DNA of 64,000 bases from Hyphococcus luteus (GTDB taxonomy: Bacteria; Pseudomonadota; Alphaproteobacteria; Caulobacterales; Parvularculaceae). Below the pieces are notes generated by a model. It searched no databases. It was not told the DNA's origin and saw only the letters and a list, made by a program, of their open reading frames with translations. A program made the translations under genes and the position numbers. The stretch is from contig NZ_PJCH01000011.1 of NCBI RefSeq assembly GCF_002943565.1, positions 1 to 64,000 on the forward strand, written 5' to 3'. The stretch's first letter is position 1. Each line of letters begins with the position of its first letter. Positions 25,720 to 33,261 of this stretch are shown here, piece by piece.

Positions 25720-26721
25720 ATGACCGCCTATCAAGAGATGCTCGACCTCATCGGCAACACGCCGCTCATCAAGCTGAAACGCGCCTCGGAGGAGACAGGC
25801 TGCACCATTCTCGGCAAGGCGGAGTTTTTGAACCCCGGCCAGTCGGTGAAGGACCGGGCGGCGCTCGGCATCATCCGCGATGCGGAAAAGCGGGGCGTTC
25901 TGAAGCCCGGCGGCGTCATCGTCGAAGGCACGGCCGGCAATACCGGCATCGGCCTCGCCATGGTCGGCGCGGCGCTCGGCTACAAGACCAAGATCGTCAT
26001 CCCGCGCACCCAGAGCGAAGAGAAGAAGATCGCCCTCAGGCTTCACGGCGCCGAGCTCATCGAAGTCGATGCGGTGCCTTACGCCAATCCCAATAACTAT
26101 GTTCACTATTCGCGCCGCCTCGCCGAGGAACTCGCGGAAACCGAAGAGAACGGGGCGATCTGGGCGAACCAGTTCGACAATGTCGCGAACCGCGATTTTC
26201 ATATCGCCACCACCGGCCCCGAAATCTGGAAGCAGACCGACGGCAAGGTCGACGGCTTCACCTGCGCCGTCGGCACCGGCGGCACGCTCGCCGGCGTTTC
26301 CATGGCGCTGAAAGAGCGCAACAAGGAGATCAAGACCGCCGTCAGCGATCCTGGCGGTTCGAAAATCTACTCCCTGATCAAATTCGGCAAGGACGAGACC
26401 GAAGGCGGATCGATCACAGAAGGCATCGGCCAGGGCCGCATCACCGCCAATCTCGAAGGCGCGCCCATCGATGACGGCTTCCGCATCGACGACGCGGACA
26501 TGCTCGATGTTCTGTTCAAGCTCGTCATGGAGGAAGGCCTGTGCCTCGGCGGTTCCTCAGGCATCAATATCTGCGGCGCGATCCGTCTCGCCAAGGAGCT
26601 CGGCCCCGGCCACACCGTCGTCACCGTCCTCTGCGATTACGGCCACCGTTACGCTTCGAAGCTCTACAATCCCGAATTTCTCCGGGAAAAGAGCCTCCCG
26701 ACGCCGGCTTGGCTGAGCTGA
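25720..26721 (+). CDS. cysK: Cysteine synthase A
   Basis: A 333-residue PLP enzyme (O-acetylserine sulfhydrylase). The PLP lysine is Lys44 in NPGQSVKDRAA; EGTAGNTGIG binds substrate and the phosphate loop is VGTGGTLAG. It makes cysteine from O-acetylserine and sulfide. The start at 25720 is chosen by homology; CGGAG lies 12 bases upstream. An upstream TTG would add 13 residues without support. It opens a same-strand run of sulfur and amino-acid genes (sulfurtransferase, GNAT, metC), consistent with joint cysteine-methionine metabolism. Confidence 0.95.
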   Translation: MTAYQEMLDLIGNTPLIKLKRASEETGCTILGKAEFLNPGQSVKDRAALGIIRDAEKRGVLKPGGVIVEGTAGNTGIGLAMVGAALGYKTKIVIPRTQSEEKKIALRLHGAELIEVDAVPYANPNNYVHYSRRLAEELAETEENGAIWANQFDNVANRDFHIATTGPEIWKQTDGKVDGFTCAVGTGGTLAGVSMALKERNKEIKTAVSDPGGSKIYSLIKFGKDETEGGSITEGIGQGRITANLEGAPIDDGFRIDDADMLDVLFKLVMEEGLCLGGSSGINICGAIRLAKELGPGHTVVTVLCDYGHRYASKLYNPEFLREKSLPTPAWLS

Positions 26722-26749
26722 TATCCTGATAAGGGCCAAAGGCGCGCTT

Positions 26750-26775
26750 TTTGACCTCTCCTCAAGGAGAAGATA
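26750..26775. repeat. Palindromic repeat related to the 12.65 kb unit
   Basis: TTTTTGACCTCTCCTCAAGG at 26750-26769 shares its text with the unit at 12647-12666 apart from one base in the stem. It is a further copy of the intergenic repeat family, located between cysK and the sulfurtransferase gene. Confidence 0.5.
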
Positions 26776-26809
26776 AATCGTGATGTGAAATCACGCGAAA
26801 GCGGCGCAC

Positions 26810-27661
26810 ATGACCTTCGGCCCCCTCGTCTCCACCGACTGGCTCGCTGAGAATCTCGGCGAGAAAGACCTTAAAATCATCGACGGGTCCTGGCGCATGC
26901 CGGGCGAGCCGCCTGCGATTGAAAATTACAAGGCGCAACATATTCCGGGCGCCGTCTTTTTCGACATCGACGCCGTCGCCGACGCATCCACCGATCTTCC
27001 CCACATGCTGCCCGAACCGGAGCAATTCGAAGCGGCGGTCAGCGACATGGGGATCAGCGAGAACGACCGCATCGTCGTCTATGACGAAAAAGGGCTCTTT
27101 TCCGCGGCCCGCGTGTGGTGGACTTTCCGCGTCATGGGCCATGAGAATGTCGCCGTGCTCGACGGCGGCCTGCCGAAATGGCTGCAGGAAGGAAAGCCGG
27201 TCACGGCCGACGAAACCGTCCTGACACGGACGACATACAAGACCGAGCCGAAACCGCATTATTTCGCCGACGCTGAAGATGTGCGCGCCGCCCTCGCCGA
27301 GGGCGCGGTCGTGCTCGATGCGCGGTCTGAGGAACGCTTTTCCGGCAGGGCCGGCGAGCCCCGGGCGGGCCTTCGCGCCGGCCATATGCCGGGCGCGTCC
27401 TGCCTGCCCTTCGCCCTCGTTCTTGACGATTCAGGGCGGTTGCGCCCCCGGGAGGAGCTCGAACTCCTGTTCGCCAACGCCGGGGCGGAGCCCGGGGCCC
27501 GCGTCATTACGAGCTGTGGATCGGGCGTCACGGCTGCTATATTGTTCTTCGCGCTGGAGACCATCGGCGCGCGCCACGCCGCGGTTTATGACGGCTCCTG
27601 GAGCGAATGGGGAGACGAAAGACATGACGACGAGTTATTCCCCGTTGTCGCTGACGCCTGA
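26810..27661 (+). CDS. sseA: 3-mercaptopyruvate sulfurtransferase
   Basis: 283 residues with two rhodanese domains. The active-site loop CGSGVTA (Cys236) is the mercaptopyruvate type, not the CRKGV loop of thiosulfate sulfurtransferases. The inactive N-terminal domain carries the usual HIPGAVFFDID, and the C-terminal one GHMPGASCLPF. It moves sulfur from 3-mercaptopyruvate to thiols or cyanide. Its last 38 bases overlap the next gene, so the two are probably translated together. Linkage to cysK and metC fits cysteine catabolism. Confidence 0.93.
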   Translation: MTFGPLVSTDWLAENLGEKDLKIIDGSWRMPGEPPAIENYKAQHIPGAVFFDIDAVADASTDLPHMLPEPEQFEAAVSDMGISENDRIVVYDEKGLFSAARVWWTFRVMGHENVAVLDGGLPKWLQEGKPVTADETVLTRTTYKTEPKPHYFADAEDVRAALAEGAVVLDARSEERFSGRAGEPRAGLRAGHMPGASCLPFALVLDDSGRLRPREELELLFANAGAEPGARVITSCGSGVTAAILFFALETIGARHAAVYDGSWSEWGDERHDDELFPVVADA

Positions 27662-28205
27662 GAGGCAAGACCGGATTGCGGTGACCATCACCTATCTGGA
27701 GCTGACTGCGCGCACGCCTCTTCCGCCGCTGTCCCCGCCCGGCCAAAAGATGAAGCTCGCGCTCATGCGCGCGGAAAATCCGCCGGTGCATTTCTACCGC
27801 TATCTCTACGATCTCGTAGGCGCGCCTTATAACTGGGTGAGCCGGCGCAAGATCGGCGACGAAGAGCTCGCCGCCATCATTCAGGACGAAGACGTCTATC
27901 TATACGTGCTTTACGCCGGCGGGGTTCCGGCCGGCATGGCGGAGATCGACGCGCGCGACCGGCGCGTACACGAGCTCAAATTCTTCGGCCTGACGCCGGA
28001 CTTTACCGGCCGCGGTCTCGGGCGCTATTTCCTTGCCAATGTGATCGACCTCGCCTGGTCGCACGGGCCGGAAACGCTGCGGCTCGAGACCTGCACGCTC
28101 GATCACCCGGCGGCCCTGCCGCTTTATCAAAGGCTGGGCTTTTCGGTGATAGACCGGCGCTCCGGCTATGTGGAGCGCTACAATCCCGAGAATTCGCCGG
28201 GATAA
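27624..28205 (+). CDS. GNAT family N-acetyltransferase
   Basis: 193 residues. The acetyl-CoA-binding motif is LTPDFTGRGLGRYFL, followed by LETCTLDHPAALPLYQRLGF, the typical GNAT end. The start at 27624 overlaps the sulfurtransferase reading frame by 38 bases and is preceded by GGAGACGAAAGAC. The open frame extends further upstream inside the sulfurtransferase gene, but that part is a shadow. The substrate is unknown. The position inside a cysteine/methionine cluster suggests a small-molecule amine as acceptor, which is inference only. Confidence 0.88.
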   Translation: MTTSYSPLSLTPERQDRIAVTITYLELTARTPLPPLSPPGQKMKLALMRAENPPVHFYRYLYDLVGAPYNWVSRRKIGDEELAAIIQDEDVYLYVLYAGGVPAGMAEIDARDRRVHELKFFGLTPDFTGRGLGRYFLANVIDLAWSHGPETLRLETCTLDHPAALPLYQRLGFSVIDRRSGYVERYNPENSPG

Positions 28206-28254
28206 GCGATTAAGACGCCTTCATGCGGCGTCCGACTTCAGCTAGAAAAATTCC

Positions 28255-29418
28255 ATGAAAGACAAGACAAAACTGACGGTTGCGGGACGCCCGCATCACC
28301 GCCCCGCCCATCCCGTGAACACGCCCGTGGAGCGCGCCTCCACCTATCTCTTCCCGACCTATGACGACTATGTGGAGGGCGCGAAGTCGATCACCTATGG
28401 CCGGCTCGGCACGCCGACCCATCGCGCTTTCGAGGAAGCGGTGACGGCGCTCGAAGGCGGCTTCGAAACCCGCCTCGCGCCCTCGGGGCTCGCGGCCTGC
28501 ACCGCGTCGCTTCTCGCTTTTGTGGAGGCGGGCGATCATGTCCTGATGACCGACGCCGCCTACGATCCGACGCGCAAATTCTGCGAGCGGTTTTTGAAGC
28601 GCTTCGGCGTCGAGACGACGTTTTACGATCCGGTTGCGGGCGAAGCGGAAATCGCCGCGCTGATGCGGCCCAATACGAAAGTGATTTTCGCAGAGTCGCC
28701 GGGCTCACTCACTTTCGAGGTTCAGGATCTGCCTGCGCTCGCCCGCGCCGCGCACGCCAAAGGCGCCAAACTCATCGTCGACAACACCTGGTCCGGCGGA
28801 TATTTCTGCAAACCCATCGCGCTCGGCGCCGATGTCTCGTTACAGGCGGCGACGAAATATCTGGTGGGTCATGCGGACTGCCTTGTCGGAACCCTCACCT
28901 CCGCCGACGAGCAGACGGCGCAAAAGATCTATTACGCCCTCCTCCAGCTCGGCTCGAACGTTTCGGCCGATGACGCCTATCTTGCCCTACGCGGCATGCG
29001 CACGCTTTCCGCGCGCCTTGAGCGCCATCAGGAAAACGCCGGCGAGATCGTCAAATGGCTGAAAAAGCGCGACGAGGTCGAGCGCATCCTGCATCCGGCG
29101 CAGCGGACCTGCCCCGGCCACAATGTCTGGAAGCGCGATTTCACCGGCGCCTCGGGGCTGTTCGGCGTGGTCCTGAAGCCTGCGCCTCTCCATGCGGTGA
29201 AGGCGTTCTTCAACGCCTTCAAGCTGTTCGGCATCGGTTTTTCCTGGGGCGGCTATGAAAGCCTCGCAATTCCCGTAAAGCCCGAAAACTACCGCACGGC
29301 AACCGACTGGAAGGAAGAGGGCCCGGTCCTGCGCTTTCACGCCGGGCTTGAGGACATCGAGGATTTGAAAATCGACCTCGAACGTGCCTTTATAGCCATG
29401 GCGGGGGCCCGGAAATAA
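28255..29418 (+). CDS. metC: Cystathionine beta-lyase
   Basis: 387-residue Cys/Met-metabolism PLP enzyme. The PLP lysine is Lys201 in LQAATKYLVGHAD. Other family marks are TYGRLGTPTHRAFE near the N-terminus and the late FSWGGYESLA. The SWGGYESL end and overall type match MetC, which cleaves cystathionine to homocysteine, rather than MetB/MetY. It follows the GNAT gene by 49 bases and precedes a small lipoprotein by 19 bases. Together with cysK this gives the trans-sulfuration route to methionine. Confidence 0.94.
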   Translation: MKDKTKLTVAGRPHHRPAHPVNTPVERASTYLFPTYDDYVEGAKSITYGRLGTPTHRAFEEAVTALEGGFETRLAPSGLAACTASLLAFVEAGDHVLMTDAAYDPTRKFCERFLKRFGVETTFYDPVAGEAEIAALMRPNTKVIFAESPGSLTFEVQDLPALARAAHAKGAKLIVDNTWSGGYFCKPIALGADVSLQAATKYLVGHADCLVGTLTSADEQTAQKIYYALLQLGSNVSADDAYLALRGMRTLSARLERHQENAGEIVKWLKKRDEVERILHPAQRTCPGHNVWKRDFTGASGLFGVVLKPAPLHAVKAFFNAFKLFGIGFSWGGYESLAIPVKPENYRTATDWKEEGPVLRFHAGLEDIEDLKIDLERAFIAMAGARK

Positions 29419-29437
29419 TCCCTTGAGGGGAGGCTGT

Positions 29438-29764
29438 ATGCGGATTTTGGCGGTTCTGGCGCTTGTTCCGGCCTTGTTGGCGACGAGCGGCTGCATGACG
29501 CTTGGCGGCATTGGCGACGGCGCAAGGCAGGTGACCGTCAACACCGAGCCCGCCGGCGCGCTTCTCGCGATCGACGGGGCCGGCGAATGCGAAACCCCTT
29601 GCAAGGTCAAGCTTGACGGACCGCGCCGGGCGCGCCTCGCCAAGGCGGGCTTTGTGACGCGGATCATCACCCTCACCCCGGACCGGCGCTCGCTTACCGT
29701 CCCGATGGAGCTCGCCGCGGCCACCGACGATGTGGACGCTGTCGCCCTTCCGTCGCTGGACTGA
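29438..29764 (+). CDS. Small PEGA-like lipoprotein
   Basis: 108 residues. A lipoprotein signal with lipobox ATSGC (Cys about residue 19) precedes a beta-rich region. There, VNTEPAGALLAIDG...CETPCKVKLDG resembles PEGA-type surface repeats, with two cysteines that could pair. A GAGGGGAGG site lies about 6-8 bases before the ATG at 29438. It follows metC closely and is followed by tRNA-Pro. The function is unknown; a role at the outer membrane is inferred from the signal. Confidence 0.75.
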   Translation: MRILAVLALVPALLATSGCMTLGGIGDGARQVTVNTEPAGALLAIDGAGECETPCKVKLDGPRRARLAKAGFVTRIITLTPDRRSLTVPMELAAATDDVDAVALPSLD

Positions 29765-29825
29765 CCTCTAAGCCCTTTACATCCGCCGCGAGATGACCGA
29801 TCAGAGCGGCTTTGAAGGCCATCGG

Positions 29826-29902
<77 letters not shown>

Positions 29903-29931
29903 TCGGTCAGAGAAAAGGGAACACGGGAGTC

Positions 29932-30240
29932 ATGTTCGCACGCATCTACAAGCCGCCGAAAAACGCCATGCAGTCCGGCAAGGCCAACACCGCCCGCTGG
30001 GTCCTGGAATTCGAGCCCGACATGGCGCGCCGGGTTGATCCGCTGATGGGCTGGACCAGCGGCGACGAGACGACCTCCGGCCAGGTGCGGATGAAATTCG
30101 ACAGCAAAGACGAGGCGGTCGCTTATGCGGAGCGCCATGGCCTTCCCTTCACCCTCGAGGCCGAGCATGAAGCCGCGCCCCAGCCAAAGGCCTATTCGGA
30201 CAATTTCTCTTTCAAACGCCGCAAGCCCTGGACGCATTAG
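29932..30240 (+). CDS. ETC complex I subunit (NDUFS4-like 18 kDa accessory subunit)
   Basis: 102 residues with the conserved segments ARIYKPPKNAMQSG, WVLEFEP, PLMGWTSGDET and MKFDSKDEAVAYAERHG. The end is KRRKPWTH. This is the bacterial counterpart of the mitochondrial complex I accessory subunit NDUFS4, a feature of alphaproteobacteria and not of most other bacteria. It should bind the peripheral arm of NADH:quinone oxidoreductase. The ATG is only 30 bases beyond tRNA-Pro, so the two may be co-transcribed. The main nuo operon is not in this window, which is usual. Confidence 0.93.
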   Translation: MFARIYKPPKNAMQSGKANTARWVLEFEPDMARRVDPLMGWTSGDETTSGQVRMKFDSKDEAVAYAERHGLPFTLEAEHEAAPQPKAYSDNFSFKRRKPWTH

Positions 30241-30311
30241 GCGGTGTTAGGCGTCTGAAACGATTCCGGCCTAGACTGTTTCAGCCCAGACTGGCCGGCG
30301 CACGATGGTCC

Positions 30312-30388
30312 GGCCCCGTAGCTCAGCTGGATAGAGCACCGGCCTTCTAAGCCGATGGTCGCAGGTTCGAATCCTGCCGGGGTCGCCA
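30312..30388 (+). tRNA. tRNA-Arg (TCT)
   Basis: 77 bases including CCA. The acceptor GGCCCCG pairs with CGGGGTC (one G-T); the loop CTTCTAA has anticodon TCT (codon AGA); the T-loop is TTCGAAT. The outermost anticodon-stem pair (27-43) is a C-A mismatch, a small oddity. Confidence 0.96.
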
Positions 30389-30507
30389 TTTTTATATCTC
30401 ACGGCAGCTCGCTATGCTCGCGCCTCCGATAGGCGACCTGACCGGTCGGCGGCCGGTCGGCCGCTTGGATATCCGCGCAGAACCGTCTCCGTTTTACTTG
30501 TCCCGGC

Positions 30508-31545
30508 CTATTCGCCGTTGTCGTTCGTCTCGTCCCGGCGCAGCGGCCAGGCGGCGCTTTCTCCTTGCGGCGCAGTCGTATCCGGCCCCGCCTCGAAAGA
30601 CGTCGCAATCTCCTGCTCACGATAATCGACCGCCAGACGCAACACATCGGGGCGCGCATAATGGCCCGCAGAGTCGGACACATATTTGAAGTTGACGATG
30701 TCGGCGAGATCGAGATCGGCGATGAGCATTTTTTCGTCGTCGCGATGCGGGCCTTCCATAATGTTTCCAAACGGGCCGATGATCGCGCTCCAGCCGCCGC
30801 CTTCGCGCATCATCTCCGGCCGGTCGGCAAAGCCGAGGCGCTCCAGCGTCGCCTTGTCGATGCGCGATTGCACATTGATGACGAAACACTGCCCTGCCGC
30901 AGCATGATGGCGCGCCGCCGCTTCGGAAAGGTCATCGAATACGCCGGAGCTCGGGTCGTGGCTCAGGGCGGAGCCCGCCGGCCAGGTCGCGATGTGAATT
31001 TGTTCGCCCTGGCTGGTCAGCGCATAGCGCGCGAGATCCATCGAATGCTCCCAGCAGATCAGCCCGCCCAGCTTTCCGAAAGGCGTGTCGATGACCCGCA
31101 GGCCGGAGCCGTCGCCGCGCCCCCAGACGGTGCGCTCGACACAGGTCGGCTGCAATTTGCGATGACGCGCGACAATGTCGCCATTGTCGTCGAAAGTCAG
31201 CAGCGTGTTGTACAGCGTGCCGCCGTCGCGCTCGGAAACCCCGACCACCACATAAGCGCCGGCTTTGCGCGCCGCTTCACCGATGGCGCGCGTCGCATCG
31301 CTGTCGACTTCAACGCTGTTGGCGAAAAGTTCGAAAAAGAAAGGTCCGCCCGTCGCAGGCGTGTGCGTCCATATCCAGAATGGATAGCCGGGAATGAACG
31401 TTTCCGGAAAGACGATCAGTTTTGCGCCTTCCGCTGCGGCGTCGGCGATCAGCTTGCAGCACTTCTCGACGCAGGCGTCGCGATCGAGAAAAGGCGATGC
31501 GACATGAAACGCGGCGACACGGACTTTCGGAAAAACATCTCCCAC
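30508..31545 (-). CDS. Nitrilase-family carbon-nitrogen hydrolase
   Basis: 345 residues with the catalytic triad Glu48 (VFPETFIPGYPFW), Lys130 (RHRKLQPT) and Cys164 (GGLICWEH). GLICWEH with the ERTVWGRGDG segment points to true nitrilases (nitrile to acid plus ammonia) rather than amidases or carbamoyl hydrolases. It is cytoplasmic; no signal peptide is seen. It stands alone between tRNA-Arg and the cold-shock gene, with no nitrile hydratase or regulator nearby. The C-terminal tail after about residue 320 is low-complexity and acidic. Confidence 0.92.
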   Translation of the reverse strand: MGDVFPKVRVAAFHVASPFLDRDACVEKCCKLIADAAAEGAKLIVFPETFIPGYPFWIWTHTPATGGPFFFELFANSVEVDSDATRAIGEAARKAGAYVVVGVSERDGGTLYNTLLTFDDNGDIVARHRKLQPTCVERTVWGRGDGSGLRVIDTPFGKLGGLICWEHSMDLARYALTSQGEQIHIATWPAGSALSHDPSSGVFDDLSEAAARHHAAAGQCFVINVQSRIDKATLERLGFADRPEMMREGGGWSAIIGPFGNIMEGPHRDDEKMLIADLDLADIVNFKYVSDSAGHYARPDVLRLAVDYREQEIATSFEAGPDTTAPQGESAAWPLRRDETNDNGE

Positions 31546-31662
31546 GGAACTCGGCCTTTCTAATTACTGACGAAAGCCGAATGTATACGGAAAACAAGAA
31601 AATGGCAGTGCTGTCGGCGAATTGGCTTTGGCGCGGCATGGGCGCCTGCAACGGGCCCGCGC

Positions 31663-32208
31663 TTAATTTTCAGGATCGGCTTTCACGTCAATAGCGAGAA
31701 GACCCTTGGCGCCTTTGCCGTAAGACACCTGCACGCGCGCGCCCTGCTGCAGCTCGCCAAGCCCTGAACGCCGCAGGGTCTCCATATGAACGAAGATGTC
31801 CTCGGTGCCGTCGCCGCGCGTCAGAAAGCCGTAGCCCTTGGCGCGGTTGAACCATTTCACCGTGGCGCGCTCGAATTCGCCCGCCGGCGTCTGATTGAGC
31901 ACCGGCGCCGCCGGCGTCAACGGGGCGGCCGTCGTTTCGTCGATATGAAGAAGCCGCGCCGCCTGCAGGCCTTTTTCCCGGCGCACCACTTCGCACTCGA
32001 CCGTGGCGCCTTCGCGCGCCGTCGTCATGCCCGCGGCCTTCAAACAGGTTGAATGAATGAGAATGTCGCCGTCGGCTTCGTCGGTGATGATGAACCCGTA
32101 GCCTTTCGCCGGATCAAACCACTTCACAACGCCCTTAATGGTGAACCGTTCTTCTTCGGCGCCGGTTGTATCATCCTCCCCGCGCGATGGATCAAACCGC
32201 TCGTCCAT
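31663..32208 (-). CDS. Double cold-shock-domain protein
   Basis: 181 residues with two cold-shock domains. The first has [14 protein letters not shown] and DILIHSTCL (about residues 24-90); the second has [14 protein letters not shown] and DIFVHMETL (about 113-178). Both RNP1-like KGYGF motifs are complete; RNP2 is changed to ILIHS in domain 1. Two-domain cold-shock proteins of this length are typical of alphaproteobacteria (CspC/CspD of Caulobacter). It should bind single-stranded nucleic acid as an RNA chaperone. A leader of about 200 bases lies between it and ybjN; such leaders often carry regulatory structure, but I see no definite element. Confidence 0.93.
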   Translation of the reverse strand: MDERFDPSRGEDDTTGAEEERFTIKGVVKWFDPAKGYGFIITDEADGDILIHSTCLKAAGMTTAREGATVECEVVRREKGLQAARLLHIDETTAAPLTPAAPVLNQTPAGEFERATVKWFNRAKGYGFLTRGDGTEDIFVHMETLRRSGLGELQQGARVQVSYGKGAKGLLAIDVKADPEN

Positions 32209-32410
32209 GATGCTCTTGGTACCCCTGTCGCGCCCTAAACTGATATTCTTTTTCGTTAACTATAATCCGCCCGCCCGCGAACACTAATCCTTTCGTGCAA
32301 AAAATGCACTATTTTAGTTTGCGATTTGGATTTTTTCGCGGTGCAGTTGTGCGCGTTGGTTATTAGATAACATTACGGCGCCGTGACGCGCGCGGATCAA
32401 AATCGTCCGC

Positions 32411-32860
32411 TTACGCCACAACCTGCGATTCAAGATGATCCATGAATGAACTGATCAGCATCAGGAAAACGTCGAAATCGGATTCGATGTTCTCGATCGA
32501 CGCGCCGCCCGCGCCGTTGCGGTCCATCTGCAAGGTCAGATCGCCGTCATCGTCAACATAAACGCGACCGAATTTCACATCGTTGTTGAACTGGTTCAGG
32601 ACATCGTAGCTGACGCTGCTTGCATCCACCTCAAAGAGCCAGGTGCGGTAGGAAATGTCGCCGTCGGGCCCGATGATGTCGATGCGGATGTCGTAGTCGG
32701 CGACGCGCACGAAAAGCGTGTGCGGGCCGACATCCTGAACCGAATAGCCCTGCGAGGTAAGCGTCTCCGCAATTTCGGATTTCGAAAGATTTCCCGCCAT
32801 GGCCGAGACCGGCGCACAGATAACGAGAAATGCGGCTGCGATTGCGAGAATTCCCCTCAT
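32411..32860 (-). CDS. YbjN domain-containing exported protein
   Basis: 149 residues with a signal peptide (about 1-22, ending SAMAG). The YbjN/DUF1790 fold is marked by LTSQGYSVQDVG, YRTWLFEVDASSVSYDVLNQFNNDVKFGRVYVDDDGDL and a C-terminal helix. The function of the family is unknown; E. coli YbjN affects motility and stress, and type III chaperones share the fold. The fold with a signal peptide implies a periplasmic location. It is separate from its neighbours, with about 150 bases on either side. Confidence 0.85.
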   Translation of the reverse strand: MRGILAIAAAFLVICAPVSAMAGNLSKSEIAETLTSQGYSVQDVGPHTLFVRVADYDIRIDIIGPDGDISYRTWLFEVDASSVSYDVLNQFNNDVKFGRVYVDDDGDLTLQMDRNGAGGASIENIESDFDVFLMLISSFMDHLESQVVA

Positions 32861-33012
32861 GGACCTGACCCCTCCGTCCGAACGCGGTTAACAACCCTTA
32901 ATAGACGGCAAAACAGGTTTGGAATCAATGACGATATGGGGTTTTCACCCCTCTTGCCGCGCGCGCACAGCGAGCGCGATGCAAGCAACACGGGAATGTT
33001 TCGGATGGAAAA

Positions 33013-33087
33013 TGGCAGGCCCTAGGGGAATCGAACCCCTCTTTCCAGGTTGAAAACCTGGCGTCCTAACCGATAGACGAAGGGCCC
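33013..33087 (-). tRNA. tRNA-Glu (TTC)
   Basis: 75 bases with encoded CCA. On the minus strand the acceptor GGGCCCT pairs with AGGGCCT (one G-T); the anticodon stem CCAGG/CCTGG encloses TTTTCAA, anticodon TTC (codon GAA); the T-loop is TTCGATT. Confidence 0.97.
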
Positions 33088-33261
33088 GCACGAGGAAGCG
33101 CTGTATAGGCGCCTGCCCGCACCCATGCAAGCCCCTTTTCGCGCGCTGCGCCAAGTTTTCCGCCGGTCGCAGAGCCGGGCCGCACGGGGCCGGATTTGCG
33201 GGAATTCGAGGGCCGCCTATCCGCCGCCCCGGAAACGGCGCCAGGCGCGCACCGCCTCACT

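Noticed and set aside
32888-32901. Possible CtrA box upstream of ybjN
   Set aside because: The half-sites TTAA and TTAA are separated by six bases, not seven.
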